Source: Pseudomonadota bacterium
GTDB taxonomy: Bacteria; Pseudomonadota; Gammaproteobacteria; Burkholderiales; Chitinibacteraceae
Length of the DNA stretch: 64,000 bases
Assembly (NCBI GenBank): GCA_026399755.1
Contig: JAPLQI010000111.1
Span: 1 to 64,000 of the forward strand
Direction of reading: 5' to 3'
The position numbers and the translations under genes are program-made. Under the pieces are notes generated by a model. It was not told the origin of the DNA. It worked only from the letters and a program-made list of their open reading frames with translations, and did not search any database. Shown here piece after piece: positions 18,771-28,152 of the stretch; the first letter of the stretch is position 1; each line of letters begins with the position of its first letter.

Positions 18771-19417
18771 GTTCCCATTCTCAGTTCTTTATTCTTAAAC
18801 GAGGCTGATTCTACTTGCTTTTACCCTGTCTCGGGAGAAAGGGATAGCGCAAATCAGGCATGATTAATCACTCTATGAAGAAGCACCCACGGTTGGATAG
18901 CCTCATCTGCCTGCTTAGGCAGCGGTGATTTACTCCATATTTTAGATGAGGAGCAAATTGATTTGCATCTGATGTATCACTGTAAAGCACGCTTAAATTT
19001 ATGCTCTTTAATAGCCAGCTCTATTTGCATAAAATATTCAGGCTATGCTGCCAGCCATAAAACGGTATTTTCTCGACTTGAGCACTGCGTTTTCCAAATG
19101 CTTTTGTAAATTAAGCAGAAATCCAACGACTGCGGATTAAAATAACAAACCCGCAACAAAGACCAAAGTTTATTGCTGGCGCGCTTCAAAGACGTTGGTA
19201 TATCAGGCATCCCACCAAACTGAAGTGCAATTGCAATATCTCTCCTCCCTTTATACAAGGCTAAGGGGCGTTTTTATAGAAAATCTAAGCGTCTCTCTAG
19301 CTTTTACTACCAAAAAAACAAATATTTTCCTCTTTTACAATTACTGACCTACGAATACCTGCAAGGCTCGGTTATGCTTGAAGTCGTGCTTGCCTGCCCC
19401 TTACCTATGAAAAAAAT
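18771..19417. other. Gene-free gap between glyQ and slt
   Basis: This 647-bp gap lies between divergent genes and should contain promoters for both. I see no convincing gene, no copy of the A-D repeats and no RNA gene. The only frame of note, a 71-codon minus-strand stretch (19043-19258), lacks a ribosome site and family resemblance. Just before slt a four-codon mini-frame (ATGAAAAAAATATGA, 19407-19421) overlaps the slt ATG. Confidence 0.5.
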
Positions 19418-21316
19418 ATGAAAAAACTTTTATTGATTGCTTCGCTCTCTCTTTCCGCCAGCGCACACGCACGTCTGGATTTGTCAGTCCTACGTGAAGC
19501 GGCCCGTAGCCGTGATCTGCCTGCGATCGCAAAAATGGCCGATGCAAGCAATGGTGAAGCGTTAGAAATGTATCCACGTTATTACTGGCTGAGCAGCCAG
19601 CTCACCACAGTAAGCGAAAGTGATGCACAAAGCTTTTTAAAAAATTACAACAACAGCCCTCTTGCAGAACGCTTTCGTGGCGAATGGTTAAAAGAGCTGG
19701 GACGTCGTAAGAGCTGGGCGAGTTTCAATCTGGAATATGCCAAAACAGACGGCCCTAATAATGAATTGCAGTGTTTGCGCGCGCAGTCGGCCATCGCCAA
19801 CAATGAAGCAGCGCCGCTATCGGCAGCCAAAGCACTCTGGTTTTCTGCAAAGCCACAGAGCGAAGCATGCAACACCGTATTTGATGCCTTATTTAATAAT
19901 AATGAGCTAAGCCAAGCCGATGCTTGGGCACGTATTCGCCTAGCACTAAGCGACAATCGCACCGATCTTGCCCGCCAATTGGGCGCTCGAGCGGGCAACC
20001 CTAGCGAATTCACCGCAAAAAACATCAGCGCGCTCGCAGCCAATCCTGAAAATCAATTTGCGAGGCAATCCCTCTCGACTCAAGCAGGCCGAGAACTCGC
20101 CATTTATGCTTTGGGCCGTATTGCACGCAGCAATCCTGATCGCGCAGCAAGCCTGCTCAATAGCATAGAGAAGCAATTACCCGAGCTTGACCAGCGCTAT
20201 GCATGGCAGCAGCTCGGCTTAATCGCCGCAAAAAAGCAACATGAACTTGCCTCTGCCTGGCTAAGCAAAGGCGATAGTTTGGGTATGGATAGCGAAGATC
20301 GCGCATGGGCCATTCGCGCCGCGCTGCGTTTCTCTGACTGGGAAACCACACTGGCCCGCATCGAAGCCTTGCCTGCTCAAGAGCAACAGACCAGCACCTG
20401 GCTTTATTGGAAAGCACGAATTCTAAAAAGCCAGAATAAAACCATAGAATCCAATCAGCTTTGGGCCGCAGCAGCAGAAAGCCATGATTTTTACGGCCTG
20501 CTCGCCAGAGAGGAGCTCGGCCCGAGCATGGAGCCTGCCAATATCCGCTATAAAGCTAATGACACAGAAATCAAGCAAATACGGGCTATGCCGGGTGTGC
20601 AACGCGCTTTAGCCCTGATCGATCAAGACTGGCGTATCGAAGCGATCCGTGAGTGGAATTGGGCCATGAAGGGCTTAACAGACCAACAACTACTGGCGGC
20701 CGCAGAATTAGCGCGCAAGCAAAACTGGTATGACCGCTCTATTTATTCGGCCGAGCGCACTCGCCAGCTGCATGATTTTTCACTGCGCTACCCTACGCCT
20801 TATTTGGATTTGATCGAGCCCGCAGCGAAAAACGAAGGCATTGATCCAGCTTGGGTTTACGGCCTGATGCGACAAGAAAGCCGCTTTATTAGCGTGGCCC
20901 GATCTGGCGTTGGGGCCAGCGGACTGATGCAATTGATGCCAGGCACCGCTAAATGGGTAGCCAGCAAATTGGGTAAAAAACACTTTAACCCAGCAGAAGT
21001 GAATGAATTAACGACCAATATCAGCTTTGGCACCTTCTATTTGCGCTATATATGGGAGCGCTTAGACGACAACCAGATTTTAGCCACTGCTGGCTATAAC
21101 GCAGGCCCCGGCAGAGCAAGAGCCTGGCAATCCAACCAAGCATTAGATGGAGTGATTTATATCGAAACCATCCCTTTTAACGAAACGCGCGACTACGTTA
21201 AGAAAGTAATGGCCAACGCCATCCACTACGCCCACGCCTTTGAAGGCCAAGGTCTACCTTTGAAACAACGTATCGCCAAAGTAGCGGGCCGTGGTCAGGC
21301 AGTAGACGCACCTTAA
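19418..21316 (+). CDS. slt: Soluble lytic murein transglycosylase
   Basis: Periplasmic enzyme that cleaves peptidoglycan glycan strands with 1,6-anhydro bond formation. The 632-residue precursor has a signal peptide MKKLLLIASLSLSASAHA and a long alpha-helical superhelix (about 30-440). The C-terminal SLT domain carries MRQESRFIS (catalytic Glu about 487), SGLMQLMPGTA and ATAGYNAGPGRA. The start overlaps the stop of a 4-codon leader frame (MKKI), which may serve for coupling or be chance. Confidence 0.95.
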   Translation: MKKLLLIASLSLSASAHARLDLSVLREAARSRDLPAIAKMADASNGEALEMYPRYYWLSSQLTTVSESDAQSFLKNYNNSPLAERFRGEWLKELGRRKSWASFNLEYAKTDGPNNELQCLRAQSAIANNEAAPLSAAKALWFSAKPQSEACNTVFDALFNNNELSQADAWARIRLALSDNRTDLARQLGARAGNPSEFTAKNISALAANPENQFARQSLSTQAGRELAIYALGRIARSNPDRAASLLNSIEKQLPELDQRYAWQQLGLIAAKKQHELASAWLSKGDSLGMDSEDRAWAIRAALRFSDWETTLARIEALPAQEQQTSTWLYWKARILKSQNKTIESNQLWAAAAESHDFYGLLAREELGPSMEPANIRYKANDTEIKQIRAMPGVQRALALIDQDWRIEAIREWNWAMKGLTDQQLLAAAELARKQNWYDRSIYSAERTRQLHDFSLRYPTPYLDLIEPAAKNEGIDPAWVYGLMRQESRFISVARSGVGASGLMQLMPGTAKWVASKLGKKHFNPAEVNELTTNISFGTFYLRYIWERLDDNQILATAGYNAGPGRARAWQSNQALDGVIYIETIPFNETRDYVKKVMANAIHYAHAFEGQGLPLKQRIAKVAGRGQAVDAP

Positions 21317-21381
21317 TTACTTAGGGCTGGAGTGACCCGCGACAGGTCTCACCCGCCCTACAATTCCTAAAGAAGACTCGC

Positions 21382-22314
21382 ATGTCAAAGATCTTATTAA
21401 TCGGTGGTAGCGGATTTATTGGTCAACAACTGGCAGCCAAGCTGACAAAAGCAGGGCATGAAGTCACCCTGCCTACCCGCCACAGAGAAAACAAACGGGC
21501 CGATTTAGTGCTCCTGCCCTACCTTAACTTGGTCAGTGCTGACATTAATGACGATGCCGCACTCAGCCAGCTAGTTGCAGGGCAAGATGTGGTGATTAAT
21601 TTGGTCGGTATTTTGCAAGGCAACGAGGCCAGTTTTAAAAAAGCCCACGTGACGCTTACCGAAAGAATTATCGCGGCCTGTACAGCGCAAAACGTCAATC
21701 GCTATCTGCATATGAGCGCCTTGGGAGCCGATATACATGGCCCTTCGATGTACCAACGTAGCAAGGGTGAAGCCGAAGCGCGAGTGAAAGCCAGCCGCTT
21801 AGACTGGACAATTTATCGCCCATCGGTGGTGTTTGGCCAAGAAGACCAATTTCTCAACCTCTTTGCCAAGCTGATTAAAATCGCCCCATTTGTGCCATTA
21901 GCCGGTGCAGATACGCGTTTTCAGCCGGTTTGGGTGCAAGATGTCACACAAGCATTTGCCATGGGGGTAGTAGATAAAGCGCTGATCGGCAAAACACTGA
22001 GCTTGGTTGGCCCAACGATCTATACACTAAAAGAGCTGGTTACCTACACAGCACAAACCGTTGGCGTTTGTCGCCCAATTATTTCCTTACCCAACTTCCT
22101 AGCTCGGGTGCAAGCTAGTGTCATGAGCATCTTGCCTAATCCACCGCTTAGCCACGACAATCTTGATTCGCTGCAAGTCGATAATATCGATCCAGCAGGC
22201 TTTGCTCCTGAATTAGACTGGCAACCCACGGCACTAGAAGCCATTGCACCTCTTTATTTAGTAGGAAAACAGAGCGTTTTTAATCAGCTACGCGGCCACG
22301 CTCACAGACATTAA
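21382..22314 (+). CDS. NAD(P)-dependent SDR protein, complex I NDUFA9-like
   Basis: An atypical short-chain dehydrogenase/epimerase of 310 residues. The Rossmann motif GGSGFIGQQLA opens the protein. VINLVGILQG, LHMSALGAD and YQRSKGEAE (the Tyr-x3-Lys pair) follow. YRPSVVFGQEDQFLN is characteristic of the NDUFA9-like group of bacterial nucleotide-sugar-epimerase-type proteins. The substrate is unknown. It is followed closely by the small RRM protein, possibly in one transcript with slt. Confidence 0.88.
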   Translation: MSKILLIGGSGFIGQQLAAKLTKAGHEVTLPTRHRENKRADLVLLPYLNLVSADINDDAALSQLVAGQDVVINLVGILQGNEASFKKAHVTLTERIIAACTAQNVNRYLHMSALGADIHGPSMYQRSKGEAEARVKASRLDWTIYRPSVVFGQEDQFLNLFAKLIKIAPFVPLAGADTRFQPVWVQDVTQAFAMGVVDKALIGKTLSLVGPTIYTLKELVTYTAQTVGVCRPIISLPNFLARVQASVMSILPNPPLSHDNLDSLQVDNIDPAGFAPELDWQPTALEAIAPLYLVGKQSVFNQLRGHAHRH

Positions 22315-22349
22315 GCACGTTTTTTTCATCCACTAGTAAGGAAAACACC

Positions 22350-22607
22350 ATGCAAGTTTTGATAGGTAATCTTCCATTAGAAACCACCGTAGAAGATGTT
22401 CGCAGCCTGCTAACCGATGAAATCGGCCTCAATGAATTTGGTGACATCAGCCTCGCAGATGGCGGCAAAGATAGCGTGATCGCCATGGTGTTACTCCACA
22501 CTCAAAGCCCTGCCGCCGCCGATGTACTGACCGAAAAAGTATCTAACTTTTTCTGGAAAGGCCGCAACCTCACCGCCTCCCATACCCATATGTTCACAGA
22601 GGAATAG
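22350..22607 (+). CDS. Small RRM-like RNA-binding protein
   Basis: An 85-residue acidic protein that is essentially a single RNA-recognition-motif fold. MQVLIGNLPLETTVEDVRSLL matches beta1 (RNP2-like) plus helix 1. The second RNP-like strand (SVIAMVLLHTQSP) lacks the usual aromatic residues, so RNA binding is not assured. AAGGA precedes the ATG at good distance. It is 9 bp upstream of the dehydrogenase gene. Confidence 0.8.
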   Translation: MQVLIGNLPLETTVEDVRSLLTDEIGLNEFGDISLADGGKDSVIAMVLLHTQSPAAADVLTEKVSNFFWKGRNLTASHTHMFTEE

Positions 22608-22616
22608 GCCCTTCTA

Positions 22617-23612
22617 ATGAGAATTGCCGTTTTTGACAGCAAGCGATACGACCGAGCTACGCTCAGCCTAGCCAATGAACACCACGGCCATGAGCTGCTG
22701 TTTTTTGAAGACCGCTTAAATATCCAGACAGCAGCACTGGCGTCTGGCTTTGAAGTGGTCTGCCCCTTTGTAAATGACCGAGTCGACGCCCCAACCTTGG
22801 CACAGCTTGCCAAGCTAGGCGTGAAGCTAGTTGCGCTACGTTGCGCAGGGTTTAATGGTGTCGATTTAGCCGCAGCAGCAAAGCATGGCATCAGCGTAAC
22901 GCGCGTACCGGCTTATTCCCCCGAAGCCGTGGCCGAGCACGTTTTTGCCCTGCTACTCACGCTAAGCCGCAAAACGCATCGCGCTTATAACCGAGTTCGC
23001 GAAGGCAATTTCTCGCTCGATGGCTTAGTCGGCTTTAACTTGCACGGCCGCACTTTTGGCATTGCTGGCGCAGGTAAAATTGGCGCGGCCACCATTGCAA
23101 TTGCCCATGGCTTTGGCTGCAAAGTGCTGGCCTTTGATCGCAACCCATCGCCCGAACGTGCAGCCGCTCTTGGCTGCACCTTTGTCTCGCTGGAAGAGCT
23201 GCTGGCGCAATCCGATATCATCTCGCTGCACACCCCGCTCACCAATGAAACCAAGCATATGATCAATGCCGATACGCTGGCGGGCATGAAGCCAGGCGCG
23301 GTGATTATCAATACCAGCCGGGGCGGCCTTATCGATAGCAGCGCCCTGCTAGACGCGCTAAAAAGCGGCCAAGTAGGCGGTGTGGGGCTGGATGTTTACG
23401 AGTACGAAGAAGGCGTGTTCTTTGAAGACCTATCCGGCTCGGCATTAGAAGACGACGTTCTGGCAAGGCTCACCACCTTCCCCAATGTCATGATCACCTC
23501 GCATCAAGGCTTTTTAACCGACGAAGCGCTAGAAAATATCGCTGATACGGTACTGTGCGAAGTCAGCGCTTTTGCCCGAGGTGAGCCGCTGATTAATCCG
23601 GTAAAGCAATAA
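22617..23612 (+). CDS. ldhA: D-2-hydroxyacid dehydrogenase, probably D-lactate dehydrogenase
   Basis: NAD-dependent reduction of pyruvate to D-lactate is the likely reaction. The 331-residue protein resembles E. coli LdhA. It shows MRIAVFDSKRYD at the start, GxGxxG-type GAGKIGAATI (about 151-160), NTSRGGLID with the substrate Arg region, LDVYEYE and the catalytic histidine in TSHQGFLT. Close relatives reduce other 2-ketoacids, so the substrate is inferred. Repeat A copy 2 begins 14 bp after the stop. Confidence 0.9.
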   Translation: MRIAVFDSKRYDRATLSLANEHHGHELLFFEDRLNIQTAALASGFEVVCPFVNDRVDAPTLAQLAKLGVKLVALRCAGFNGVDLAAAAKHGISVTRVPAYSPEAVAEHVFALLLTLSRKTHRAYNRVREGNFSLDGLVGFNLHGRTFGIAGAGKIGAATIAIAHGFGCKVLAFDRNPSPERAAALGCTFVSLEELLAQSDIISLHTPLTNETKHMINADTLAGMKPGAVIINTSRGGLIDSSALLDALKSGQVGGVGLDVYEYEEGVFFEDLSGSALEDDVLARLTTFPNVMITSHQGFLTDEALENIADTVLCEVSAFARGEPLINPVKQ

Positions 23613-24081
23613 ACATCAAAAAAGCATAATAACCACGATCTTCATAGGGCTTAAAAGCGCCCTTGAAGCTGCGACACGAGAAACAAGAGGGCGGGTGATT
23701 GCTTGGCAGCGAGGCAGCGAGCCAATCCCACCCGCCGCCAGCTCGATTTTCCGCAGCGAGGAGCCTTCGTGCTTTTGAGGTTGCGGTTTTGCTTACTTTC
23801 TTGGCCGTTCAGAAATCAAATACTTCTCGGTGATGCCGCACCTAAATCAACACGCCGAAGGCACTATCTTTTTGACTTGGGTTACACCCGCTCTACGATG
23901 CGTCAAGGCTTGCCATTGTGCGGCAGCATCTAGCTAAGTTGATAGGATTAGGCTGCTAATGCCCCTCCTCACAGATATATCAAGCCCTAAACTTAGGCTC
24001 TCCTAGACAATTCCTGACAACCGTGGATAATTAATCTTTCACAGCCCGACCTTTTCGGGGTGACTCCTTGGTTTAACACGC
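23613..24081 (+). repeat. Repeat A copy 2 followed by a half C-type mobile element
   Basis: About 23626-23881 is a diverged copy of element A (GGGCTTAAAAGCG, CGAGGAGCCTTCGTG, CTTGGCCGTTCAGAAA, ACACGCCGAAGGCAC). Directly behind it, 23885-23957 matches one half of the mobile element at 31220-31378 and ends in TAGCTAAGTTGATAGGATT, the element's terminal inverted repeat. The left half is missing. The rest (23958-24081) contains no feature I can support beyond the kinase promoter region. Confidence 0.8.
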
Positions 24082-26328
24082 TTGATACTGCCCGCCATCA
24101 CCTTTTCTCCTCGAATTAGCCGCTGGCTGCAATTACTGCCCGGCCTAATCGCCGCGCTATTTACTCTGGCTTTTGCCAGCTGGTTGCTGCTGAACTCAGG
24201 CGAGGAGCAAAAGCAGCGCAGTAATCAATTAGAGCAAGATTTGCTCTGGCAAAAACAAGCGATTCAGCAGCAAATCACCGCCAATACCGACGCCATAAAT
24301 GCCCTTGCTGTCACCGATTACAATCAGCAATCGGCGCTCTTTCAGGCGCGTGCATTCTCCTTAATTCAAAACAGCCCAGAAATCGTCAGCTTGGTGGTCA
24401 GAAACCAAAATGATTTCAAAGTATGGTGGGCGGCTCCGCAGCAAAAAATACTGCCTTTTAATGGCGAAAGTGGCTGGACCACACTGTATACCAAGCCCGG
24501 CCAGCCGCCATTGGCGCAATACGCCGTGCCGAGTGCAGACGGACATAATTTTATAATTGCCACCTTCTCTTTTGAGCGACTCTTGCAGCAACAAGTGCCT
24601 TGGTGGATTGCTCAGCGCTATCAAGTTTTACTGCTTAACCATAATTATGTAACGCTGGCAGCCAAATCTAGCCGCCAGCTCGATCCAAGCGGCCTGAGCA
24701 TGCGCATTGCACTCGATACACCGCCGTTGGGCTTATCGATACAAGCCGAGCTTTACCATGTGCCCCGCCACCGGCTAACTGAATCGCTGCCTTGGGTGCT
24801 GCTCTTTTTAGCCATCGGCATGCTGGCTTCTACCGCACTTTTGCACCGCGTGATGCGCGTTCGCTCGCAGGCAGAAATGCAATTACGTGCCGAAACCGCA
24901 CTGCGCCAAGCAATGGAAGACTCGCTAGTCAGCGGCATGCGAGCGATGGATAAGGACGGCCGCCTGATTTATGTAAACCGCGCATTTTGCGAAATGACTG
25001 GTTTTAGCGCTGACGAACTGCTTGGCCAGCAACCACCGCTACCCTACTGGCCACCGGAAGAGCTAGAGCGCTGCCAAGCGGCTTTTGACGCCATACGCCA
25101 AGGCCGCGCCGACCCCAATGGGCAGGCGGTGCGCTTTATGCGTAAAAATGGCGAGCGTTTTGATGTCAGCCTGCATGGCTCCAGCCTGATCGACGGGTCG
25201 GGGCGGCATATAGGCTGGATGGGATCTCTCTACGATATTACTGAGCTAAAACGTGAGCGCGAGGTATTGCAAGCCTCGCACCAGCGCTTTGTCACCGTGC
25301 TAGATGGCTTGGATACTGCGGTTGCAGTAAGCGACGCCGATAGTGGCGAGCTACTAATGAGCAACCGCCAGTTTGATCGCTCGTTTAATCTGCCAGATTG
25401 GCGTGGCCGCTGTTGCATCGTGCCCTTTAGCGCCCGCCGCTTTGATGCGCCAGTCGATTCAGAATGGTATGACCCCATCAAAAAACGCTGGTTTCAGATC
25501 AAAAGCCGCCACAATCTATGGGTGGATGATTCAGATGTTTGGCTGGAGGTCGCCACCGATATCAGCGCGCTTAAATTAGCCGCCGAGCGCGAACGCCTGC
25601 AAAATGAAAAACTACAACAGACCAGCCGCCTTATTTCGATGGGCGAAATGGCCTCTAGCCTTGCCCACGAGCTAAACCAGCCCTTGGGCGCGATTGCCAG
25701 CTATGCATCGGGTTGCCGCAATATTCTGGCCAATCCCACGCCTAATTTGCAGCAACTATCACAAGCCATTGAAAAAATGGGCGAACAGGCGCGCAGAGCT
25801 GGGCAGATTATTCGCGGCATTCGTGAATTTGTGCAGCGCCGCGCGCCGCACCGCCGCCGCTGCACCATTACTGGCTTACTCGACACCGTGCTGGATTTGC
25901 AATCGCACGAGGCTGTAAGACGAGGAGTGGCCATCAGTATCTCGGAATCGAGCGACCTACCGCCTTTATATGTCGATCCGATTATGCTGGAACAGGTATT
26001 ATTCAATTTAATCCGTAATGCCATGGAAGCGATGAACGATACGCCCGCAGCGCAGCGCACCTTGGCCATCATGCTGAGTAGGGAGCACGATTACTTACAA
26101 GTTATCATTGCGGATCGTGGCACTGGTATTAGTCCCGAACAAATGGAACAATTGTTTAAACCGTTTTACACCACCAAAGACACCGGCATGGGAATGGGGC
26201 TGAATATTTGTCGCTCTATTATCGAGTATCACCAAGGCCGTCTTTGGGCAGAAAACAATCCTGGCGGCGGTTGCCGCTTTATCTTCACCGTACCGTTTTC
26301 CGAGGAAACCCAGGCTAATGAACCCTGA
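24082..26328 (+). CDS. Membrane sensor histidine kinase with PAS domains (FixL-like output)
   Basis: A 748-residue sensor. Helix 1 is at about 17-39 and a periplasmic sensing region of about 200 residues follows. Helix 2 (WVLLFLAIGMLASTALLH) is near 237-256. A PAS/PAC pair follows (about 275-390), then a second PAS-like region, a coiled coil, HisKA with SLAHELNQPLGAI (phospho-acceptor His about 529) and HATPase with NLIRNAMEAM, DRGTGIS and GMGMGLNICRSI. No ATG is available upstream of the first helix and the frame is closed at 24061. TTG at 24082 is the best start but has no clear ribosome site. Its regulator overlaps the 3' end. Confidence 0.9.
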   Translation: MILPAITFSPRISRWLQLLPGLIAALFTLAFASWLLLNSGEEQKQRSNQLEQDLLWQKQAIQQQITANTDAINALAVTDYNQQSALFQARAFSLIQNSPEIVSLVVRNQNDFKVWWAAPQQKILPFNGESGWTTLYTKPGQPPLAQYAVPSADGHNFIIATFSFERLLQQQVPWWIAQRYQVLLLNHNYVTLAAKSSRQLDPSGLSMRIALDTPPLGLSIQAELYHVPRHRLTESLPWVLLFLAIGMLASTALLHRVMRVRSQAEMQLRAETALRQAMEDSLVSGMRAMDKDGRLIYVNRAFCEMTGFSADELLGQQPPLPYWPPEELERCQAAFDAIRQGRADPNGQAVRFMRKNGERFDVSLHGSSLIDGSGRHIGWMGSLYDITELKREREVLQASHQRFVTVLDGLDTAVAVSDADSGELLMSNRQFDRSFNLPDWRGRCCIVPFSARRFDAPVDSEWYDPIKKRWFQIKSRHNLWVDDSDVWLEVATDISALKLAAERERLQNEKLQQTSRLISMGEMASSLAHELNQPLGAIASYASGCRNILANPTPNLQQLSQAIEKMGEQARRAGQIIRGIREFVQRRAPHRRRCTITGLLDTVLDLQSHEAVRRGVAISISESSDLPPLYVDPIMLEQVLFNLIRNAMEAMNDTPAAQRTLAIMLSREHDYLQVIIADRGTGISPEQMEQLFKPFYTTKDTGMGMGLNICRSIIEYHQGRLWAENNPGGGCRFIFTVPFSEETQANEP

Positions 26329-26932
26329 TCGCCGCATTGCAATCGTTGATGACGATGACGCCATTCGCGATGCCCTCGTATGGCTTTTTTCAACTCGCAA
26401 TCACCGCGCCGACAGCTATGCCAGCGCAGAAGCGCTGCTAGCCGATTACACACCTGAGCGTTACGGCTGTTTACTGCTCGATGTGCGCATGCCCGGCATG
26501 GGTGGCTTAGAGCTGTTTGACCGAATCAAAGAGCATCCTTATTGCCCACCCGTGGTGTTTTTAACCGGCCACGGCGATGTACCGATGGCTGTGGGCGCTT
26601 TAAAACAAGGCGCAACCGACTTCGTTGAAAAACCATTTAACGATAACGATATTGTTGATTTGGTTGAGCGCTGCCTAGCCAACGACGCAACCAAGCGCGG
26701 CGTGTGGCAGATCAAAATGCAAATCACCAAACGCCTAGGCACCCTCACCCCGCGCGAGCGCGAAGTGATGAAGCTGATTCTCACTGGCCGTTTAAACAAG
26801 CAAATTGCAGATGATTTATCCATCTCAATGAAAACCGTCGAAGTTCACCGCGCACGGATTTTAGAAAAGATGCAAGTCAAAACAGCCATGGAACTCGCCG
26901 CCCTGCTGCGTGGATCTGGGGTAGAGCCTTAA
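26318..26932 (+). CDS. FixJ-family response regulator
   Basis: Partner of the preceding kinase; the start overlaps its stop by 11 bp. The receiver domain (1-120) has the acidic pocket IVDDDD, the phospho-acceptor Asp55 in LLLDVRMPGMGG, and the conserved Thr/Lys (TGHG, EKPF). The C-terminal LuxR-type helix-turn-helix (TPREREVMKLI...IADDLSISMKTVEVHRARI) binds DNA. Length is 204 residues. No adjacent operon points to its target. Confidence 0.94.
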   Translation: MNPDRRIAIVDDDDAIRDALVWLFSTRNHRADSYASAEALLADYTPERYGCLLLDVRMPGMGGLELFDRIKEHPYCPPVVFLTGHGDVPMAVGALKQGATDFVEKPFNDNDIVDLVERCLANDATKRGVWQIKMQITKRLGTLTPREREVMKLILTGRLNKQIADDLSISMKTVEVHRARILEKMQVKTAMELAALLRGSGVEP

Positions 26933-26961
26933 ACTTCATTGCAACTGCACAGGTGTGCAAG

Positions 26962-27087
26962 AAAACCCAAATCTTGAACCACAGAGAGCACAGAGGACAC
27001 AGAGTTACACGGAGAAAACCCTAACTATGCTTTTCTCCGTGCCCCTCCGTGTTCTCCTTTCCTCCGTGGTTTAAGGTTTGGGTTTTA
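26962..27087. repeat. Repeat B as a long palindrome, copy 1
   Basis: AAACCCAAATCTTGAACCAC with GAGAGCACAGAGGACACAGAG and ACACGGAGAAAA form the left arm. TTTTCTCCGTGCCCCTCCG, TGTTCTCC, CTCCGTGGTTTAAGG and TTTGGGTTTT form the right arm, around a loop of about 13 bp. It lies between the fixJ-like gene and yaaA, overlapping only the alternative upstream start of yaaA. Confidence 0.85.
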
Positions 27088-27122
27088 TGCTGTCAACGAT
27101 CATTCCGTCCTCAAAGTCCACC

Positions 27123-27887
27123 ATGCTTATGCTGCTCTCTCCAGCCAAAACGCTGGATTACACCACGGCCCACATTACCAAGGAATTCAGCCAGCCTGAT
27201 TTTCTGGATCATTCTGCCCAGCTGATTGCTTTGCTCAAGCAGCAGACGCCTGCGCAAATTGCTAGCCTGATGAAATTATCTGACCCGCTGGCGGTGCTGA
27301 ATGTGGGCCGCTACCAAGCTTGGAACCCTGATTTCACGCCGGATAACGCTAAGCAAGCCGTGCTGGCCTTTATGGGCGATGTGTACGAGGGACTCAATGC
27401 AGGGCAGATGACGGCGCAACAATTAAGCTATATCAGCCAACATTTGCGCATCCTATCCGGCCTTTACGGCCTACTGCGCCCGCTGGATTTGATACAGCCT
27501 TATCGCCTAGAAATGGGCACCTCTCTGCCCAATGCTGCGGGGAATAATCTCTACGCTTTTTGGGGCGAGACCATTACCGCTGCGATTAATGCCATCGAGC
27601 CCAAAGTCGTCGTCAATTTAGCCTCGACCGAATACTTTAAATCCGTCAAACCCAAACTATTAAATTGCCCGCTGATTACGCCAGTATTTGAAGACTGGAA
27701 AAACGGCAAATACAAAATCATCAGCTTCTACGCCAAACGCGCACGCGGCCTGATGGTGCGCTGGGCGGCAGAGCACAACATTACTCAAGCTAGCGATTTA
27801 AAAGCCTTTAATGCCGAAGGCTATGCCTTTGACGCCGATGCATCCAATGGCGTGAGCTGGGTATTTAGACGGCAGTTGGTGGATTGA
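27123..27887 (+). CDS. yaaA: Peroxide stress protein
   Basis: YaaA/DUF328 family protein that limits intracellular iron and DNA damage during peroxide stress. The frame opens at 27078, inside repeat B, but [13 protein letters not shown] at 27123 matches the family N-terminus, giving 254 residues. [35 protein letters not shown] and [14 protein letters not shown] are the family's conserved blocks. It is bracketed by B-type palindromes on both sides. Confidence 0.94.
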   Translation: MLMLLSPAKTLDYTTAHITKEFSQPDFLDHSAQLIALLKQQTPAQIASLMKLSDPLAVLNVGRYQAWNPDFTPDNAKQAVLAFMGDVYEGLNAGQMTAQQLSYISQHLRILSGLYGLLRPLDLIQPYRLEMGTSLPNAAGNNLYAFWGETITAAINAIEPKVVVNLASTEYFKSVKPKLLNCPLITPVFEDWKNGKYKIISFYAKRARGLMVRWAAEHNITQASDLKAFNAEGYAFDADASNGVSWVFRRQLVD

Positions 27888-27898
27888 TGTGATGTGAC

Positions 27899-28152
27899 AA
27901 ACCCAGATCTTGAACCACGGAGGCCACAGAGAGCACGGAGTTTCACGGAGAAAAACGTCTTAGGAGTTAAGTTTCAAAGGGTGTACAACAACTCGGTTGG
28001 AGTGCAGAAGGCGGTGCGCAAGAAGAACGACTTGCACACCCTATAAAAACCAAGCGTTGTCCTGTTAAGTGCCCACCAAGAGGCTCACAAAGAAGGTTTT
28101 CTCCGTGCACCTCCGCGTACTCCGTGCCCTCCGTGGTTCAAGATGTGGGTTT
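27899..28152. repeat. Composite palindrome: repeat B arms around a D-type palindrome
   Basis: The left arm AAACCCAGATCTTGAACCAC...CACGGAGAAAA (27899-27955) is inverted against TTTTCTCCGTG...GTGGTTCAAGATGTGGGTTT (28098-28152). Between them lies a decayed D palindrome (AGGGTGTACAACAA to TTGCACACCCTATAA, 27976-28046) with GTTAAGT and CCTGTTAAGTG remnants of mobile-element ends. The right arm ends exactly at the stop codon of the potassium channel gene. Confidence 0.8.

Noticed and set aside
19043-19258. 71-codon minus-strand frame upstream of slt
   Set aside because: No ribosome site or recognisable domain; probably random.
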